Source: an uncultured Alphaproteobacteria bacterium (GTDB taxonomy: Bacteria; Pseudomonadota; Alphaproteobacteria; RF32; CAG-239). From it: a DNA stretch of 64,000 nt. Below are positions 24,404-32,654 of this stretch, piece by piece. Below the pieces are notes generated by a model. That model worked only from the letters and a program-made list of their open reading frames with translations. It was not told the DNA's origin and made no database searches. Both the position numbers and the translations under genes were made by a program. The stretch covers positions 28,329-92,328 of the forward strand of contig CAKQMH010000004.1 in assembly GCA_934254915.1 (NCBI GenBank), written 5' to 3'. Within the stretch, counting starts at the first letter, position 1, and each line of letters begins with the position of its first letter.

Positions 24404-26563
24404 ATGAAGAAACATAACATCTTGAAAATTGTGGCCGCCACTATGGTTTTGGCTTCCTGCAGTAAGGAAAGTCCGGAACTTTTGCCCTGTATGTGCGATG
24501 GCTCAGAGTCAACTTTAGGCTTATTTGACTGTATGTGCGAACCGATGAAGAAAAAACCGGTACGCCGTATTTCTTATATTCAGGACGAGCAGCCCAAGCA
24601 ACAGACTTTGATGATTAATCAGGAACAGCGCGATGCTTATATTTATCTGCATCAGCGGCGTGATACTTTTGCTCCGGTTAAGCTTGAGTATGTCGATTTT
24701 CGTATTAAAAAAGGACGTAAATACGATGAATTTGACACCAAACTCGGAAATTATCGTTTCCGTATTTTCGGTTGCCGCCGCGAAAGCAAAAATGTCTTTT
24801 TGAACCAAGGGCGGGCAATGCAAAAAGATATGCATTTCTTTGATATATTCTATGAGCAAATGAACGAATATTATCCGGTTGTGGTTGATAAAACCAACCC
24901 GTACTATATGGAGTCAGATAAAGTTGAAACTCCGGAATATATCGTTACGGCCGAAATCACCGATTACTTTATGAATATTTGCGATGAATTTGACTGGGAT
25001 AACGTTAAACAGAAAAAACTGCGCAGCGGTTCATCGGAAATGACGGTAACCTGGCGGGTTATGAATCTGGTTCGCGATGAAGTTTACTGCAAGGGAACGA
25101 CCACCGGTTACGGTCAAATCTCGGAAGGCGAGCCGAAAGGCGAAACTTTGTTGGTGGAACGTGCATTTGAAGACGCGTTGAACAAATTGCCGGAGATTGA
25201 ATGTTTTAATAAAACACTGGCACAGCGTATTCGTCCGGAAGATTTGCAGCAACAACTCGCTTATCTGCGCGATTTGGAAAGACGTTCATCTTCGTTTAAG
25301 TCGCAATATGACAAAGAATTGAAAGGTATCAGCCTGTTGCAGGAATGCGCAACCGGTATCGGCTCGCAAGGACGTTATATTGACGAAGACGGCAACGTTA
25401 TCGGCAGCGGCGGACGCAGCTATCGTCGGGTAGTTGACGGACGTTTGGTCGAAGCGGATGAGTGTCCGTTAGAAGATAACAGCTGTGAAGAAACCATTGT
25501 TATTGCCGACAATGAGATTGACGAACGTTCGGGCGTCAGCGGCAAGGGCGGAGTAATCGACCTCAACGGCGGCACGGACGGCAGCGGATCGGCAACTAAG
25601 GAAGGCGCAACAGCGATTATTCGCGACCGCAACCATAACGGCAAGCTGGCGGCTTTGGAAATCGACCAACGTTGTCGGGCGATTGAAATCAATGATGATT
25701 CCTGCACCGTGGTTAAAAATATGAAAGAAAATGTAACCATTGCCGATGATTATTGGATTGATGTTCCGCTGAACAAGACCGAACCGGAAGCGGTAGCTAA
25801 TCGTCTGGATGCCGAAAAATCATTCAGCAGCGCGAGCAACCGTTTCTGCATTAAGAACCATGCGCCGTATGAAAATCTTAATGCGCAGAATTTGTATACT
25901 GTTCGGGCATCTGTGGTAGCGGTTGAAAATGCTAACGGGCAAAAAGGCGCCGGTTTGATTATTGCCGACAACCTGATTTTGACCTCAGCCGATTTGATTG
26001 TTAAAGACAACAACAACTTTAATATCACCACGGTTAACGGCAAGAAATTTACCGCCGGAGCATTTCGCGTAAATCCGAATAAAAACGTAGCGTTGCTGCT
26101 GTTGGAACAACCGACACAATACACCCCGCTGCCGTTGTCATTGGATTTGCCGGAAGTTAACAAAGACATTATGATGACCTTAGGCTTGTTAGACTTTGAA
26201 AACGAAGGTGAGGGATATTTGGACAATAATGGTAAAGTTATCGGTTATCGTTGGTCAGAAGACCGCGGTGCGGAAATTATTGTCGATACCTTTGTCCAAA
26301 GTGTTTCTTTAGGCGGGGCGTTGATTGATAAAAACGGTAACATTGTCGGACTTGCACACGAAAGCAAGAAGACGGAAGACGGGCCGGATTTGTTCATCCC
26401 GATTGAAACAGCGTTGAAGTCATTAGGGCTTGAAATTTGCGGCCGTGAGTTCACAAACAAAAAGCCGGCGGCGATTAAGACCTATGAAACTCCGTTGGCC
26501 GATGCTATCGATAATTCAACCGATAAATCGCCGAAAGCGATGAGCGGTAAGGAACGCAAATAA
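24404..26563 (+). CDS. 719-aa lipoprotein with a degenerate trypsin-like (pseudoprotease) domain
   Basis: Type II signal peptide 'VAATMVLASC' (Cys about residue 19), then a Cys-rich start ('LLPCMCDGSES', 'LFDCMCEPMKK'). Residues about 80-270 form an unrecognised domain ('PEYIVTAEITDYFMNICDEF') that loosely recalls CsgG/HfaB-type outer-membrane lipoproteins. A Gly/Ser/Asp-rich linker follows ('GGTDGSGSATKEG'). Residues about 500-680 look like a trypsin-fold protease: 'GAGLIIADNLILTSADLI' matches the catalytic-His block but has Asp for His, and 'SVSLGGALIDKNGNIVGLA' matches the GNSGGP block but lacks the catalytic Ser. It should therefore be inactive as a protease. Good AGGAGAAT ribosome site; terminator at 26599. 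Confidence 0.75.
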   Translation: MKKHNILKIVAATMVLASCSKESPELLPCMCDGSESTLGLFDCMCEPMKKKPVRRISYIQDEQPKQQTLMINQEQRDAYIYLHQRRDTFAPVKLEYVDFRIKKGRKYDEFDTKLGNYRFRIFGCRRESKNVFLNQGRAMQKDMHFFDIFYEQMNEYYPVVVDKTNPYYMESDKVETPEYIVTAEITDYFMNICDEFDWDNVKQKKLRSGSSEMTVTWRVMNLVRDEVYCKGTTTGYGQISEGEPKGETLLVERAFEDALNKLPEIECFNKTLAQRIRPEDLQQQLAYLRDLERRSSSFKSQYDKELKGISLLQECATGIGSQGRYIDEDGNVIGSGGRSYRRVVDGRLVEADECPLEDNSCEETIVIADNEIDERSGVSGKGGVIDLNGGTDGSGSATKEGATAIIRDRNHNGKLAALEIDQRCRAIEINDDSCTVVKNMKENVTIADDYWIDVPLNKTEPEAVANRLDAEKSFSSASNRFCIKNHAPYENLNAQNLYTVRASVVAVENANGQKGAGLIIADNLILTSADLIVKDNNNFNITTVNGKKFTAGAFRVNPNKNVALLLLEQPTQYTPLPLSLDLPEVNKDIMMTLGLLDFENEGEGYLDNNGKVIGYRWSEDRGAEIIVDTFVQSVSLGGALIDKNGNIVGLAHESKKTEDGPDLFIPIETALKSLGLEICGREFTNKKPAAIKTYETPLADAIDNSTDKSPKAMSGKERK

Positions 26564-26598
26564 GGCGTTTGAATACCGATAGCCAATGCAAAAACGAT

Positions 26599-26632
26599 AA
26601 CCGGAGGATGCCACACCCTCCGGTTTGTTCTT
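26599..26632 (+). terminator. terminator after the pseudoprotease lipoprotein gene
   Basis: AACCGGAGG (26599-26607) pairs with CCTCCGGTT (26617-26625), followed by a T-rich stretch. Confidence 0.7.
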
Positions 26633-26662
26633 TATAAAAACTATTGGAGGATGTTTTATAAA

Positions 26663-26684
26663 TACCGCCACAAGGACGACTTTT
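26663..26684. repeat. degenerate copy of the terminator-like core of the 167-bp repeat
   Basis: The word CCGCCAC(A/G)AGGACGACTTTT here matches the hairpin core of the tandem units at 27724-28133, about 1.1 kb away. It lacks the rest of the unit. Confidence 0.5.
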
Positions 26685-26830
26685 AAAATGGGTACACTTT
26701 TGCTGCTCAATTTACCGAACTTAAAATTATGAGTATGGTATTTTAATGAAAAATTTAATCATTTGAGCATAAATAATATATTTGAAAGTTCAAATTTATT
26801 TTTATAGAATACCCTAAAAGAGAGGTTAAT

Positions 26831-27165
26831 ATGAAAAAACGTGTCTGCTTTTATTTTTGTTGTTATCTGCCTGTGCTACACCTGATGGTTATGAAAGAAT
26901 ATTAAATACATGGTTAAATTCGGATAAACAAAATTTAATAGAGACATGGGGAATTCCGACTAATACGTATAAATTAAATGATAATATTGAATACTTTAGT
27001 TATTTAAAAACATCAATCTCATCTATAAACGGAGATGTTTATAACTGGAAATGTGAAACGACATTTACGATTGAAGACAACAAAGTGGTTTCATGGAAGT
27101 ATAATGGGAACAGTTGCGAAGCGTGTGATGAAGATGTTTTTGGTTCTTTATGTAAATTTTTCTAA
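26831..27165 (+). pseudogene. small lipoprotein gene with a 1-base frameshift in its start
   Basis: An AGAGAGG ribosome site precedes ATG at 26831, but that frame ends after 24 codons. The long frame (from 26857) lacks a proper start. Adding one A to the run of six A at 26834-26839 would give a perfect lipoprotein signal, MKKTCLLLFLLLSAC, joined in frame to the 100-residue body ('YERILNTWLNSDKQNLIETWG', cut; 'WKCETTFTIEDNKVVSWKYNG'). The body looks intact, so this is either a recent frameshift, a phase-off state or a base-call error. The W-G-x-P segment resembles small SmpA/BamE-like lipoproteins, but the family is uncertain. Confidence 0.6.
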
Positions 27166-27330
27166 GTATTATAGTAAAACATATTTAAATTAAAATAAAA
27201 AAACTACTGCGAGTCTTTATATAAAAGAAGTAATTTATTTTTTTGTTGCAAGAGATGCCAAAATTAAGTAGATGCTTATTGTGGTAAACAATCAAACTAA
27301 AGTTGTTAAAATGTTTTATCGGAGGGTGTG
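27166..27330 (+). other. AT-rich intergenic stretch
   Basis: About 165 bases, strongly AT-rich, holding no clear gene or hairpin. GGAGGGTGTG just before 27331 is the ribosome site of the next gene. Confidence 0.4.
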
Positions 27331-27714
27331 ATGAAAAAAATTGGAATATTTTTCTTAGGAGTTATTGTTGGTGTATTTTTTTCATTTTTTATGGCTGTTG
27401 TTATAGTAAATAATTTTAATAAATTTGATAATCCCTATAATATCAGCGGATTATCAATGTTACCTGAAAAAGGAAAATGTATTATTACTAGTAATATAAA
27501 AATATTTCAGACATTGACAAAAGGTATAGCTTTAGCATATCCAAATGGAAATAATGATGACCTTGTTTTATTAGTAGATGACAATGGAAAGCTTTTTTAT
27601 GACGGTGAAAATATCAAGATGCCTGCTAAAAAATGCGCCAAACAAATTGGTGTCTATACTTATGAAACAAAGGCAGAAATACAAAAAACTGTTCCGGCTA
27701 CTATAATAGAATAG
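27331..27714 (+). CDS. membrane-anchored small protein, unknown
   Basis: About 127 residues. A single N-terminal TM helix (GIFFLGVIVGVFFSFFMAVV, about 5-27) is followed by a roughly 95-residue extracytoplasmic domain ('ISGLSMLPEKGKCIITSN', 'LVLLVDDNGKLFYDG'). The S-x-M-x-P word recalls the catalytic Ser-Met-x-Pro of signal peptidase I / S26 proteases, but the Lys partner motif is not evident, so I do not call it a peptidase. GGAGG lies about 5 bases before the start. The base composition is more AT-rich than the core genes, as in its neighbour, suggesting acquired DNA. Confidence 0.55.
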   Translation: MKKIGIFFLGVIVGVFFSFFMAVVIVNNFNKFDNPYNISGLSMLPEKGKCIITSNIKIFQTLTKGIALAYPNGNNDDLVLLVDDNGKLFYDGENIKMPAKKCAKQIGVYTYETKAEIQKTVPATIIE

Positions 27715-27723
27715 ACTTAAAAA

Positions 27724-28133
27724 ACCGGCACTGTGCCGGTTCGATACTCTGATATATCCAACCAACAAAAAAAGCCGCCACGAGGACGACTTTTTTTATT
27801 GGTGCGCTAGGCCGGCTTAGCTACGCTGCACTGCGCTCATCAGCCTTGGGCTGACCGCGATACCCCCGTATCGCTTTCGCTTGTAGTCAAACCGGCACTG
27901 TGCCGGTTCGATACTCTGATATAACTAACCAACAAAAAAAGCCGCCACGAGGACGACTTTTTTTATTGGTGCGCTAGGCCGGCTTAGCTACGCTGCACTG
28001 CGCTCATCAGCCTTGGGCTGACCGCGATACCCCCGTATCGCTTTCGCTTGTAGTCAAACCGGCACTGTGCCGGTTCGATACTCTGATATAACTAACCAAC
28101 AAAAAAAGCCGCCACGAGGACGACTTTTTTTAT
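27724..28133. repeat. 167-bp tandem repeat, about 2.5 copies, abutting tRNA-Leu
   Basis: Units start at 27724, 27891 and 28058 (exact 167-bp period, near identical). Each holds an AACCGGCAC/GTGCCGGTT palindrome, an A-run/T-run hairpin with the core GCCGCCACGAGGACGAC, the 16-nt word TGGTGCGCTAGGCCGG (identical to the tRNA-Leu 3' end with CCA), TCAGCC/GGCTGA, and GCGATAC-CCCC-GTATCGC. The third copy runs directly into the real tRNA at that 16-nt word. No ORF. Confidence 0.92.
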
Positions 28134-28220
28134 TGGTGCGCTAGGCCGGAATCGAACCGGCACGGCCTTGCGGCCAACAGATTTTAAGTCTGCAGCGTCT
28201 ACCTGTTCCGCCACAAGCGC
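28134..28220 (-). tRNA. tRNA-Leu (anticodon UAA)
   Basis: 87 nt including encoded CCA. Acceptor 5' GCGCTTG faces 3' CTAGCGC with one mismatch at the sixth pair. The anticodon loop CTTAAAA gives UAA. There is a class II variable arm (TTGGCCGCAAGGCCGT) and the T-loop GGTTCGATTCC. A hairpin with a T run follows immediately on the minus strand (27-nt core of the tandem repeat), giving a terminator. Confidence 0.95.
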
Positions 28221-28294
28221 AAAATCTGTATAGTTTATAGCGAAAATAAAATGCGATTGCAAGCAAAAAATTAAAAATTTATTCCGATTAGAAA

Positions 28295-29173
28295 TCACAT
28301 TTCTTCAAGAATATTTTTATATAAATCGATGACAACGCGGTTCTTGGGAATGTCTTTGGTATTGCGATAGGCCGCAAGGTGAATATTGACTTCGGTCGGG
28401 CATTTTATGTTGTCCAAACACACGATGCCTTCTTCGGCAAAATACATTGGCAAGACGCTGATGCCGACACCATTTCGGACGGCGTCCGTCAAATCATACA
28501 TATTGTTGGAGGTATAAATGATGTTTCGGGCTTTTTTGAGATCATTTTGCCAGTTGCCGGCGGCGCATAACGGTTTTTTGCCGACAATCAGGCGGTGGTT
28601 TTCTAAAATCTCATCCAAGCCGGTCGGGTAGCCGTAACGAGCCAGATATTGCGCAGAGGCAAAGTAGCCGCAACGGATTTTTTGGCTGTATAATTCTACA
28701 ATATCATTGTTGTCAGGTAATTTTTGGCAAATGCAGATATCAAAAGCATGGTTTTTCCAATCTTCTTCGCCCATAGTCAGGATGGATACTATCGAGATGT
28801 TGGGATTTTTTTCGCAAAAGTCAGCAATTTTTTCCGAAACAGGGTGGGTTCGTAAACAAAAGTCAATGCCTAAGCGGACTTCGCCTTTGGCATCGGTTTT
28901 GCGAGTAGAAATTGCATAAACGTTGTATAATATTTCTTTAAGCTTGGTGACGTGCTGCGCAACATTTTCACCATTACGAGTTAATTTGCTGCCGCGGTCG
29001 TTAGAATAAACTAACTTAAATCCGACATCGGCTTCCAAATTCTCAATATATTTGTTTAAGGTTTCAACGGACATGCCTAAATATTCGGCAGCTTTGCGCT
29101 TGGTCGCAAATTGTTTAATCGCGCCGAGGATAAAAATCCCTTCCAGATTTATCAGATCTTTTTTGTTCAGCAT
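28295..29173 (-). CDS. LysR-family transcriptional regulator
   Basis: 292 residues. The N-terminal winged helix-turn-helix (about 10-70: 'GAIKQFATKRKAAEYLGMS', 'VETLNKYIENLEADVGF', 'LVYSNDRGSKLTRNG') is followed by a LysR substrate-binding domain (about 95-290: 'GEVRLGIDFCL', 'NGVGISVLPMYFAEEG'). The effector and targets are unknown. The HTH differs from the consensus (ETLNKYIENLEADVG for xSVSxxIxxLExxLG) but is complete. Divergent from queA, from which it is separated by a 156-bp AT-rich region that likely holds both promoters. Confidence 0.85.
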   Translation of the reverse strand: MLNKKDLINLEGIFILGAIKQFATKRKAAEYLGMSVETLNKYIENLEADVGFKLVYSNDRGSKLTRNGENVAQHVTKLKEILYNVYAISTRKTDAKGEVRLGIDFCLRTHPVSEKIADFCEKNPNISIVSILTMGEEDWKNHAFDICICQKLPDNNDIVELYSQKIRCGYFASAQYLARYGYPTGLDEILENHRLIVGKKPLCAAGNWQNDLKKARNIIYTSNNMYDLTDAVRNGVGISVLPMYFAEEGIVCLDNIKCPTEVNIHLAAYRNTKDIPKNRVVIDLYKNILEEM

Positions 29174-29329
29174 AATGATTCTCCGTTGAATGAGTTGATA
29201 TTATTACATAATTTTATTTTTGATGTAAAGTGTTTTTATTTAATATATATACTAAAGATTGTGGTTGATTTTTAGCTTGCACAATTGAGGCTCTTGCGAT
29301 ATAAGGCAAAAAAACAAAAGGAAAATGTC
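29174..29329. promoter_or_regulatory. divergent LysR-queA intergenic region
   Basis: AT-rich. It contains several T-N11-A candidates expected for LysR sites, but the composition makes these uninformative. The queA ribosome site AAAAGGAAAA is at 29316-29325. Confidence 0.3.
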
Positions 29330-30412
29330 ATGAAAGTAGATGCTTTTGATTTTGAATTGCCGAAAGAACTGATTGCCAAACAGCCGGTTAATCCGCGGGA
29401 TACTTCACGGTTGTTGGATTTGTCGGTTGAGGGGCAGATAACCGATCGTCATTTCTATGATCTTCCGCAATTGCTGAATGCGGGAGATGTTCTGGTGTTT
29501 AATGATACCAAAGTTATTCCGGCGCGCTTATACGGAGCAAGGGGCGAAGCTTTGGTCGAAGTTACGCTTTATCATCCGGTGGACGGAATTCAATGGTGGT
29601 CGTTTATCAAAAATTCAAAGCGCCTGAAGCCTAATGACGTTATTCGTTTTTACACCTCAGAAATAACGGCTGAACAGTCAGATTTCAGCGCCATCGTGAT
29701 TGAGAAAAAAGATGATGACGGGGTGTTGATTTCGTTTACCTGCAATCCGTCGGAATTGGGTAAAAAACTTGAGCAATACGGGTTTATGCCCTTGCCGCCG
29801 TATATTAAGCGCGAAAAACCGCGAGCCGGATTGTGGGATAAATTTGATGACAAAGAAAATTATCAAACAGTTTATGCCAAGCATGAGGGCGCAGTAGCCG
29901 CCCCGACCGCCGGATTGCATTTTACGCCGCAAGTATTGCAGGCTTTGCGCGACAAAGGGGTGGAAGAAGTGTTTTTAACCCTGCATGTCGGAGCGGGAAC
30001 TTTTCTGCCGGTTAAGACCGATGATACCAAAGATCATAAAATGCATGCCGAATATGGTATTATTACGCCTGATGCGGTGCAGACCATTAATGCCGCTAAA
30101 AAGGCCGGCAAAAGGATTGTGGCCGTAGGTACGACCTCACTGCGATTGCTCGAAACCGCAACCGATAATCAGGGGATTTTACATCCGTTTGCCGATGAAA
30201 CCAGTATCTTTATTACCCCCGGTTATAAATTTAAGATGATTGATATGTTGATTACCAACTTCCACTTACCGAAGTCGACTTTATTTATGTTGGTCAGTGC
30301 GGTGGCCGGTTTGGAGCGGATGCAACAGGCTTATCATCATGCCATAGAGCAGGGATATCGGTTTTATTCGTATGGTGACAGCTCAATTATCAAATGCGTA
30401 AATAAAATTTAA
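29330..30412 (+). CDS. queA: S-adenosylmethionine:tRNA ribosyltransferase-isomerase
   Basis: 360 residues; makes epoxyqueuosine at the tRNA wobble base from SAM. The ATG at 29330 fits AAAAGGAAAA; the TTG at 29285 would add a Lys-rich leader without a ribosome site. Motifs are 'FELPKELIAKQPVNPRDTSRLL' (cut), 'GDVLVFNDTKVIPARL', 'YQTVYAKHEGAVAAPTAGLHFT' (cut) and 'LHVGAGTFLPV', with the C-terminal 'NFHLPKSTLFMLVSA'. Complete and of normal length. Confidence 0.96.
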   Translation: MKVDAFDFELPKELIAKQPVNPRDTSRLLDLSVEGQITDRHFYDLPQLLNAGDVLVFNDTKVIPARLYGARGEALVEVTLYHPVDGIQWWSFIKNSKRLKPNDVIRFYTSEITAEQSDFSAIVIEKKDDDGVLISFTCNPSELGKKLEQYGFMPLPPYIKREKPRAGLWDKFDDKENYQTVYAKHEGAVAAPTAGLHFTPQVLQALRDKGVEEVFLTLHVGAGTFLPVKTDDTKDHKMHAEYGIITPDAVQTINAAKKAGKRIVAVGTTSLRLLETATDNQGILHPFADETSIFITPGYKFKMIDMLITNFHLPKSTLFMLVSAVAGLERMQQAYHHAIEQGYRFYSYGDSSIIKCVNKI

Positions 30413-30455
30413 CTTTTGCCCGCTATTCTGACTCATCATAACCAAGGGGGCAGTC

Positions 30456-31622
30456 GTGCGCAAAATAAACCAATATTTAGAAAAAATCGTTCCACTAATG
30501 CAAAACAGTTTGTTGCCGTCAGCTTTGTTTGCGGCGGCGGTGTGGCTTTTTTGTGCATACGGTAATTTTACGCCGGCGATTAACATAACGCTGCACAGTT
30601 TGTTTTACAGCTTGGATTTGGTCGTATTTTTAATCTTGCTTTATTTTAACCGGAGCAAACCGATTTTCTTTTTAGCGGTTTTGACTTTGAGCTACATTGT
30701 AATCAACGGGGTTAAAAATCTTTACGGAGTTGATTATACGGCAAGTGCGGCTTATCAAAATCTAAGTCTTTTTTTGCCGCTTAATTTGTTGTTCTTTTTC
30801 TTTTGGCCGGATAAAAGGCTGTTAAGCCGAATTAATGTTTGGATTTTGTTGGCGCTGTTTACGCAATATGCAATAGTGGAACAACTTTCCCGACATGGCG
30901 TCAATCTTAATATCGGCAGCGACGAGACAGCTGCTTTGAGCGGTTTGGCGGTTTATGTCTTTATGGCGGTTATAATAATTGCGTTTGCCGCATTTACGCG
31001 GGATGAAAGCCTGATGAACAGCGGTATGTTCTTTGCAATTATGTGTGCATTCGGCGGCTTGGCCGCATCTGCAGAGGCATCGGGGTTGACCATTTTTTTC
31101 ACTACGGCCGTTTTGATTATCATTACAAGTTTGGGGCGGAATATTTATAATGAAACCTACAAAGATCCGTTAACCGGATTGGACAGTCGTAATTCGTATA
31201 TCATACATTCGCGTAAATTTCCGTTGAAATACAGTATTGCGATTGTCAGTATTGATGACTATGACAAATTGCAGGCTTTCGGCAAAAGGAACCGCAACAT
31301 TATTACACGGTTGATTGCCGAGCGGATTTGCGAGTTGGAAAAAGAAGAGCATATTTATCGGTACAGCGAAGATGAATTTGTAATTGTCTATCGCAATTTG
31401 GATAAAAAAGAGACCATACAACGGGTCGAGGAAATCCGCCGTGCGATTGCCTCAGCTTTGTTTCAATATAATGCGCATAAAAAGGCTTTGAAACTTACGG
31501 TTTCGGCCGCTGTGTCTGAGAAAAAACGCAGTGATGCTTCCTCACATGAAGTTTTGCTGCGGGTTGACAAAGCATTACAAAAAACCCGCCGCTTTAGCCA
31601 CAATGTTACTTCGCCGGCTTAA
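30456..31622 (+). CDS. membrane protein with a degenerate GGDEF domain
   Basis: 388 residues from a GTG start, with AGGGGG about 6 bases upstream. About seven hydrophobic segments (residues 20-230) precede a C-terminal GGDEF-like domain (about 235-385) with the usual opening 'DPLTGLDSRNSY'. The active loop reads Y-S-E-D-E-F: the two glycines of GG(D/E)EF are Ser and Glu. Substitution of the first glycines normally abolishes diguanylate cyclase activity, so this is probably a non-catalytic c-di-GMP- or nucleotide-sensing relative. Its 3' end overlaps convergent lgt by 17 bases. Confidence 0.82.
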   Translation: MRKINQYLEKIVPLMQNSLLPSALFAAAVWLFCAYGNFTPAINITLHSLFYSLDLVVFLILLYFNRSKPIFFLAVLTLSYIVINGVKNLYGVDYTASAAYQNLSLFLPLNLLFFFFWPDKRLLSRINVWILLALFTQYAIVEQLSRHGVNLNIGSDETAALSGLAVYVFMAVIIIAFAAFTRDESLMNSGMFFAIMCAFGGLAASAEASGLTIFFTTAVLIIITSLGRNIYNETYKDPLTGLDSRNSYIIHSRKFPLKYSIAIVSIDDYDKLQAFGKRNRNIITRLIAERICELEKEEHIYRYSEDEFVIVYRNLDKKETIQRVEEIRRAIASALFQYNAHKKALKLTVSAAVSEKKRSDASSHEVLLRVDKALQKTRRFSHNVTSPA

Positions 31623-32400
31623 AATTACGATACAAAACAATTAAGCCGATGAGAATCAGCGGGGTTGATAATATTTGCCCCATGGTGAAGCTGTTCCAGA
31701 AAAAACCAAGCTGTTTATCTGGTTCGCGGAATTGTTCCATGCTGATGCGGAAAATGCCGTAAAGCAGAATGAATAAGGCCGAAACCGTACCGCGTCTTGT
31801 GCGGACGGCTTGGAAACGCCAAAGACTGTTAAGCACCACAAACATTACCATACCTTCAAAAAAAGCCTCATATAATTGTGATGGGTGGCGGGGAAGATAA
31901 CCGCCAGACGGAAAGCGTACCGCCCAAGCAACATCGGTAACGCGTCCCCATAATTCATCATTGACGAAGTTAGCCAGACGTCCAAGGAAAATACCAATCG
32001 GAGCATAGAGGACGACTAAATCGGTCAGTTGCAAAAAAGGATATTTGATTTTGCGGGCAAACAGCCAGACCGCGGCAATCACACCGGTAACACCGCCGTG
32101 AAAAGACATTCCGCCTTTCCAAATTTCCAGCAAGTGCCATGGTTCTTGCCACATTATGCGGCCGCCGTAAAAAAGTGCATAGCCCAAACGGCCGCCGATG
32201 ATAATTCCCAACGTCAGATAAAAAATAAAATCCTCAACCTGAGCTTTGCTTAAGCCTAAATGGTTGCGGGCAACATTGCGGTTCAACAAATACCAACCAA
32301 GCAAAATTCCGATGAGATAAGCCATGGAATACCAGCGGATTGCCAAAGGTCCGATGCTTAAGATAATCGGGGAAATATCAGGAAAAGCGATGCCGGTCAT
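31606..32400 (-). CDS. lgt: prolipoprotein diacylglyceryl transferase
   Basis: 264 residues from the ATG at 32400 (AAGGA upstream); a longer frame to 32466 has no ribosome site. An inner-membrane enzyme that adds diacylglycerol to the lipobox Cys of prolipoproteins, such as the several lipoproteins in this window. Seven TM helices, with 'GMSFHGGVTGVI' (catalytic His region, about residue 105) and 'GRLANFVNDELWGR' (Lgt signature, about 145). Complete. Confidence 0.95.
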   Translation of the reverse strand: MTGIAFPDISPIILSIGPLAIRWYSMAYLIGILLGWYLLNRNVARNHLGLSKAQVEDFIFYLTLGIIIGGRLGYALFYGGRIMWQEPWHLLEIWKGGMSFHGGVTGVIAAVWLFARKIKYPFLQLTDLVVLYAPIGIFLGRLANFVNDELWGRVTDVAWAVRFPSGGYLPRHPSQLYEAFFEGMVMFVVLNSLWRFQAVRTRRGTVSALFILLYGIFRISMEQFREPDKQLGFFWNSFTMGQILSTPLILIGLIVLYRNFKPAK

Positions 32401-32654
32401 AAATGTAAATCCTTGTCTGTTTGTCAAAATATTTAACATTATATTAAACCAAATATAAATATCCACATCTAAAAAAATATTAGTTTGCCGACTCGAGATA
32501 ATACGTTGATTTTGCTTAAATTTATAAAAATAAAATTATCAACAGCCGTGAATTAAGTGGAAAACTGCGACTCGAAGCTTGTATTTAGCGACTCGACATT
32601 GCAAGCTGTCTTCATAACGCGTCACGTAGTCGTTTTTTGGACGGAGAACACAGA
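32401..32654. other. intergenic region lgt / YbjN-like gene
   Basis: 254 bases, AT-rich at the left, with 'CGACTCGA' repeated at 32492, 32567 and 32589 (three copies of GACTCGA). Contains the promoters of both divergent genes; no RNA gene recognised. The three GACTCGA words could be a regulator site. Confidence 0.35.

Noticed and set aside
27331..27714. Signal peptidase I homologue
   Set aside because: A single Ser-Met-x-Pro word after a TM helix is suggestive, but the Lys motif and the rest of the family pattern are missing.
27724..28133. CRISPR array
   Set aside because: The repeats are adjacent 167-bp units with no unique spacers and no cas genes nearby.
28092..28298. 68-residue frame over tRNA-Leu
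   Set aside because: It lies across the tRNA and repeat on the same strand; no ribosome site and no sign of coding selection.
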